Source: Candidatus Poribacteria bacterium (lineage in GTDB: Bacteria > Poribacteria > WGA-4E > GCA-2687025). Taken from it: a DNA stretch of 33,794 bases. Of this stretch, positions 32,847 to 33,794 are shown in pieces. The position numbers and the translations under genes were made by a program. Each line of letters opens with the position of its first letter. Positions within the stretch are counted from its first letter, which is position 1. The stretch spans positions 1 to 33,794 of the forward strand of contig BPJZ01000027.1 in assembly GCA_026004875.1 (NCBI GenBank). Direction: 5' to 3'. Below the pieces are notes generated by a model that was given only the letters and a program-made list of their open reading frames with translations, did no database searches and was not told the origin of the DNA.

Positions 32847-33794
32847 GAGGTCCTCGGGGGACGGCGGTCCAGGGCGTACCGGTCGCTGGAAAGAAACGCT
32901 TCCAAAGGAATCCGCTCACCGCCCCGCGCGTCGGAAGCGTTGGCGGCCAGCACAGCGGCTAAACTGAAAATGCCGTCGGTAAAAGGGCTCCGAATCGCCC
33001 CCAAGATCACGCCGGGAAACGGCATGGAGAAAGGCCCGGTGGATCGCCTCGGTCGCCCCGTGACGAACCGGCAACGGCAACGGATGCCGAAGCCGCTCCA
33101 GTCGCGGTGGACAGGACGGCGGGTAACTCCCGCGATAGGTGTAGGCCACCGGCCAGCCGGACTCCCAGCAAAGGTGCCCTTGGGTCCACTGAATGCTGGT
33201 GTAACTTTCGCTATAAAAGGCGCCCCGAATTCGGGTCATCAGCAGGTTCCCCACTGCGCCAGAGCGAAATCCAAGCGTTACCCGGTAGGCGTGAGGGTTG
33301 TCGGCGCCGTCGAGGATCTCTTCGGGGCGGCGGTGGACGTAGGTCGCCTCGACCCACTCGATCTCGCCGGCCCAATAGCGCATCAGGTCCACTTGGTGGA
33401 TGCCCGCCTCGACGACGGTCGTTCCGCTCCAGGCGCGGCTGGCGGTCCAGACCCGATTGGGCGGCCCACCGAGCCGATCGGTCGGGGTGTGCTTTACCGA
33501 ATGGGCCTCCAACGGGGCGTGCTGAACCATCGTTATCATGACGACCCGCCGGGTCGAGAGGAAGCGATGAACGGCCTCGTTCCTCGGATCGTAGCGGTGC
33601 TGAAACCCAACCGTGGCGATCACTCCCGTCGACTCGATCGCGTGGAGCATCTCAAGGGCCTGGTCCAGATAAAGGCTCATCGGCTTCTCAACGAACAGAT
33701 GAACTCCCGCACGAGCCGCGGCCACCACCTCCCCTCGGTGAAACCCCGGCGGCAGCGCGACGACCAGCGCTTCCACCTCCTCGCGGTCGAGCAC
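32843..33794 (-). CDS. Gfo/Idh/MocA-family oxidoreductase, partial and frameshifted
   Basis: A sugar-type NAD(P)-dependent oxidoreductase. The start lies beyond the right edge, so the first Rossmann motif is missing. The visible part begins VEALVVALPPGFHRGEVVAAARAG and has the EKP motif in LFVEKPMSLYL, then GFQHRYDPRN and WSGTTVVEAGIHQVDLMRYW with the catalytic-region Asp/His pattern. Near 33010-33020 the frame shifts: AIHRAFLHAV continues correctly as PGVILGAIRSPFTDGIFSLAAVLAANAS in the next frame if one base of the TTTCCC run is removed. The corrected protein ends at 32843. About 316 codons are in the window. It is a different gene from the oxidoreductase at 27769. Confidence 0.85.

Noticed and set aside
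1..33794. tRNA or rRNA genes, CRISPR arrays, insertion sequences
   Set aside because: No T-loop/acceptor pattern, no regular direct-repeat array, and no transposase motif were noticed in the intergenic regions or proteins.

Overview
The window is GC-rich, gene-dense bacterial DNA with strong Shine-Dalgarno sites, many 4-base start/stop overlaps and almost no mobile-element signal. Conserved housekeeping genes (leuC, leuD, smc, truA, dgt-like) sit among genes for polysaccharide-related or exported proteins: a clan-A glycoside hydrolase, CBM9-like and LamG proteins, a large beta-helix protein, a serine-hydrolase/beta-propeller polyprotein, Gfo/Idh/MocA oxidoreductases and a deacetylase-like protein. 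This mix suggests an uncultured, polysaccharide-using, probably didermic bacterium of the Poribacteria / Latescibacteria / Planctomycetes kind. The phylum is a guess from gene content; there is no rRNA gene to settle it.

Layout. 1-2700 (+): end of an unknown gene, a frameshifted glycoside hydrolase and a frameshifted alpha-helical protein. 2756-3563 (-): secreted CBM9-like protein. 3778-4650 (+): DUF4438-like protein. 4652-7911 (-): LolD/MacB-type ABC ATPase plus FtsX-type permease. 8090-11065 (+): secreted LamG protein, dGTPase-like hydrolase and a LivJ-type binding lipoprotein. 11136-14115 (-): a cupin followed by three tandem paralogous secreted ThuA/GATase-like proteins. 14405-16031 (+): a small unknown protein and two STAS-domain proteins. 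16122-18191 (-): beta-helix protein. 18573-20611 (+): leuC-leuD. 20608-27608 (-): DUF2249 protein, truA, smc, and a serine hydrolase fused (across a frameshift) to a propeller-like domain. 27769-30092 (-): deacetylase-like protein and oxidoreductase. 30239-32846 (+): frameshifted unknown protein and SNF2 ATPase. 32843-33794 (-): frameshifted oxidoreductase running off the right edge.

The most striking signal is a shared C-terminal tail, roughly L-A-V-x-P-x-G-K-x-x-x-x-W-G-A-[LIV]-K followed by a few residues and the stop. It ends five otherwise different exported proteins (CBM9-like, LamG, and all three ThuA-like paralogs). All five are 251-268 aa long and carry an N-terminal signal peptide. 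This looks like an uncharacterised C-terminal sorting, anchoring or processing signal.

A second window-wide observation is that seven reading-frame breaks in six genes are all repaired by removing one base, several of them in homopolymer runs. Either the assembly has systematic one-base insertions, or the genome contains many young pseudogenes. The broken genes are therefore annotated as frameshifted CDS and not as dead genes.
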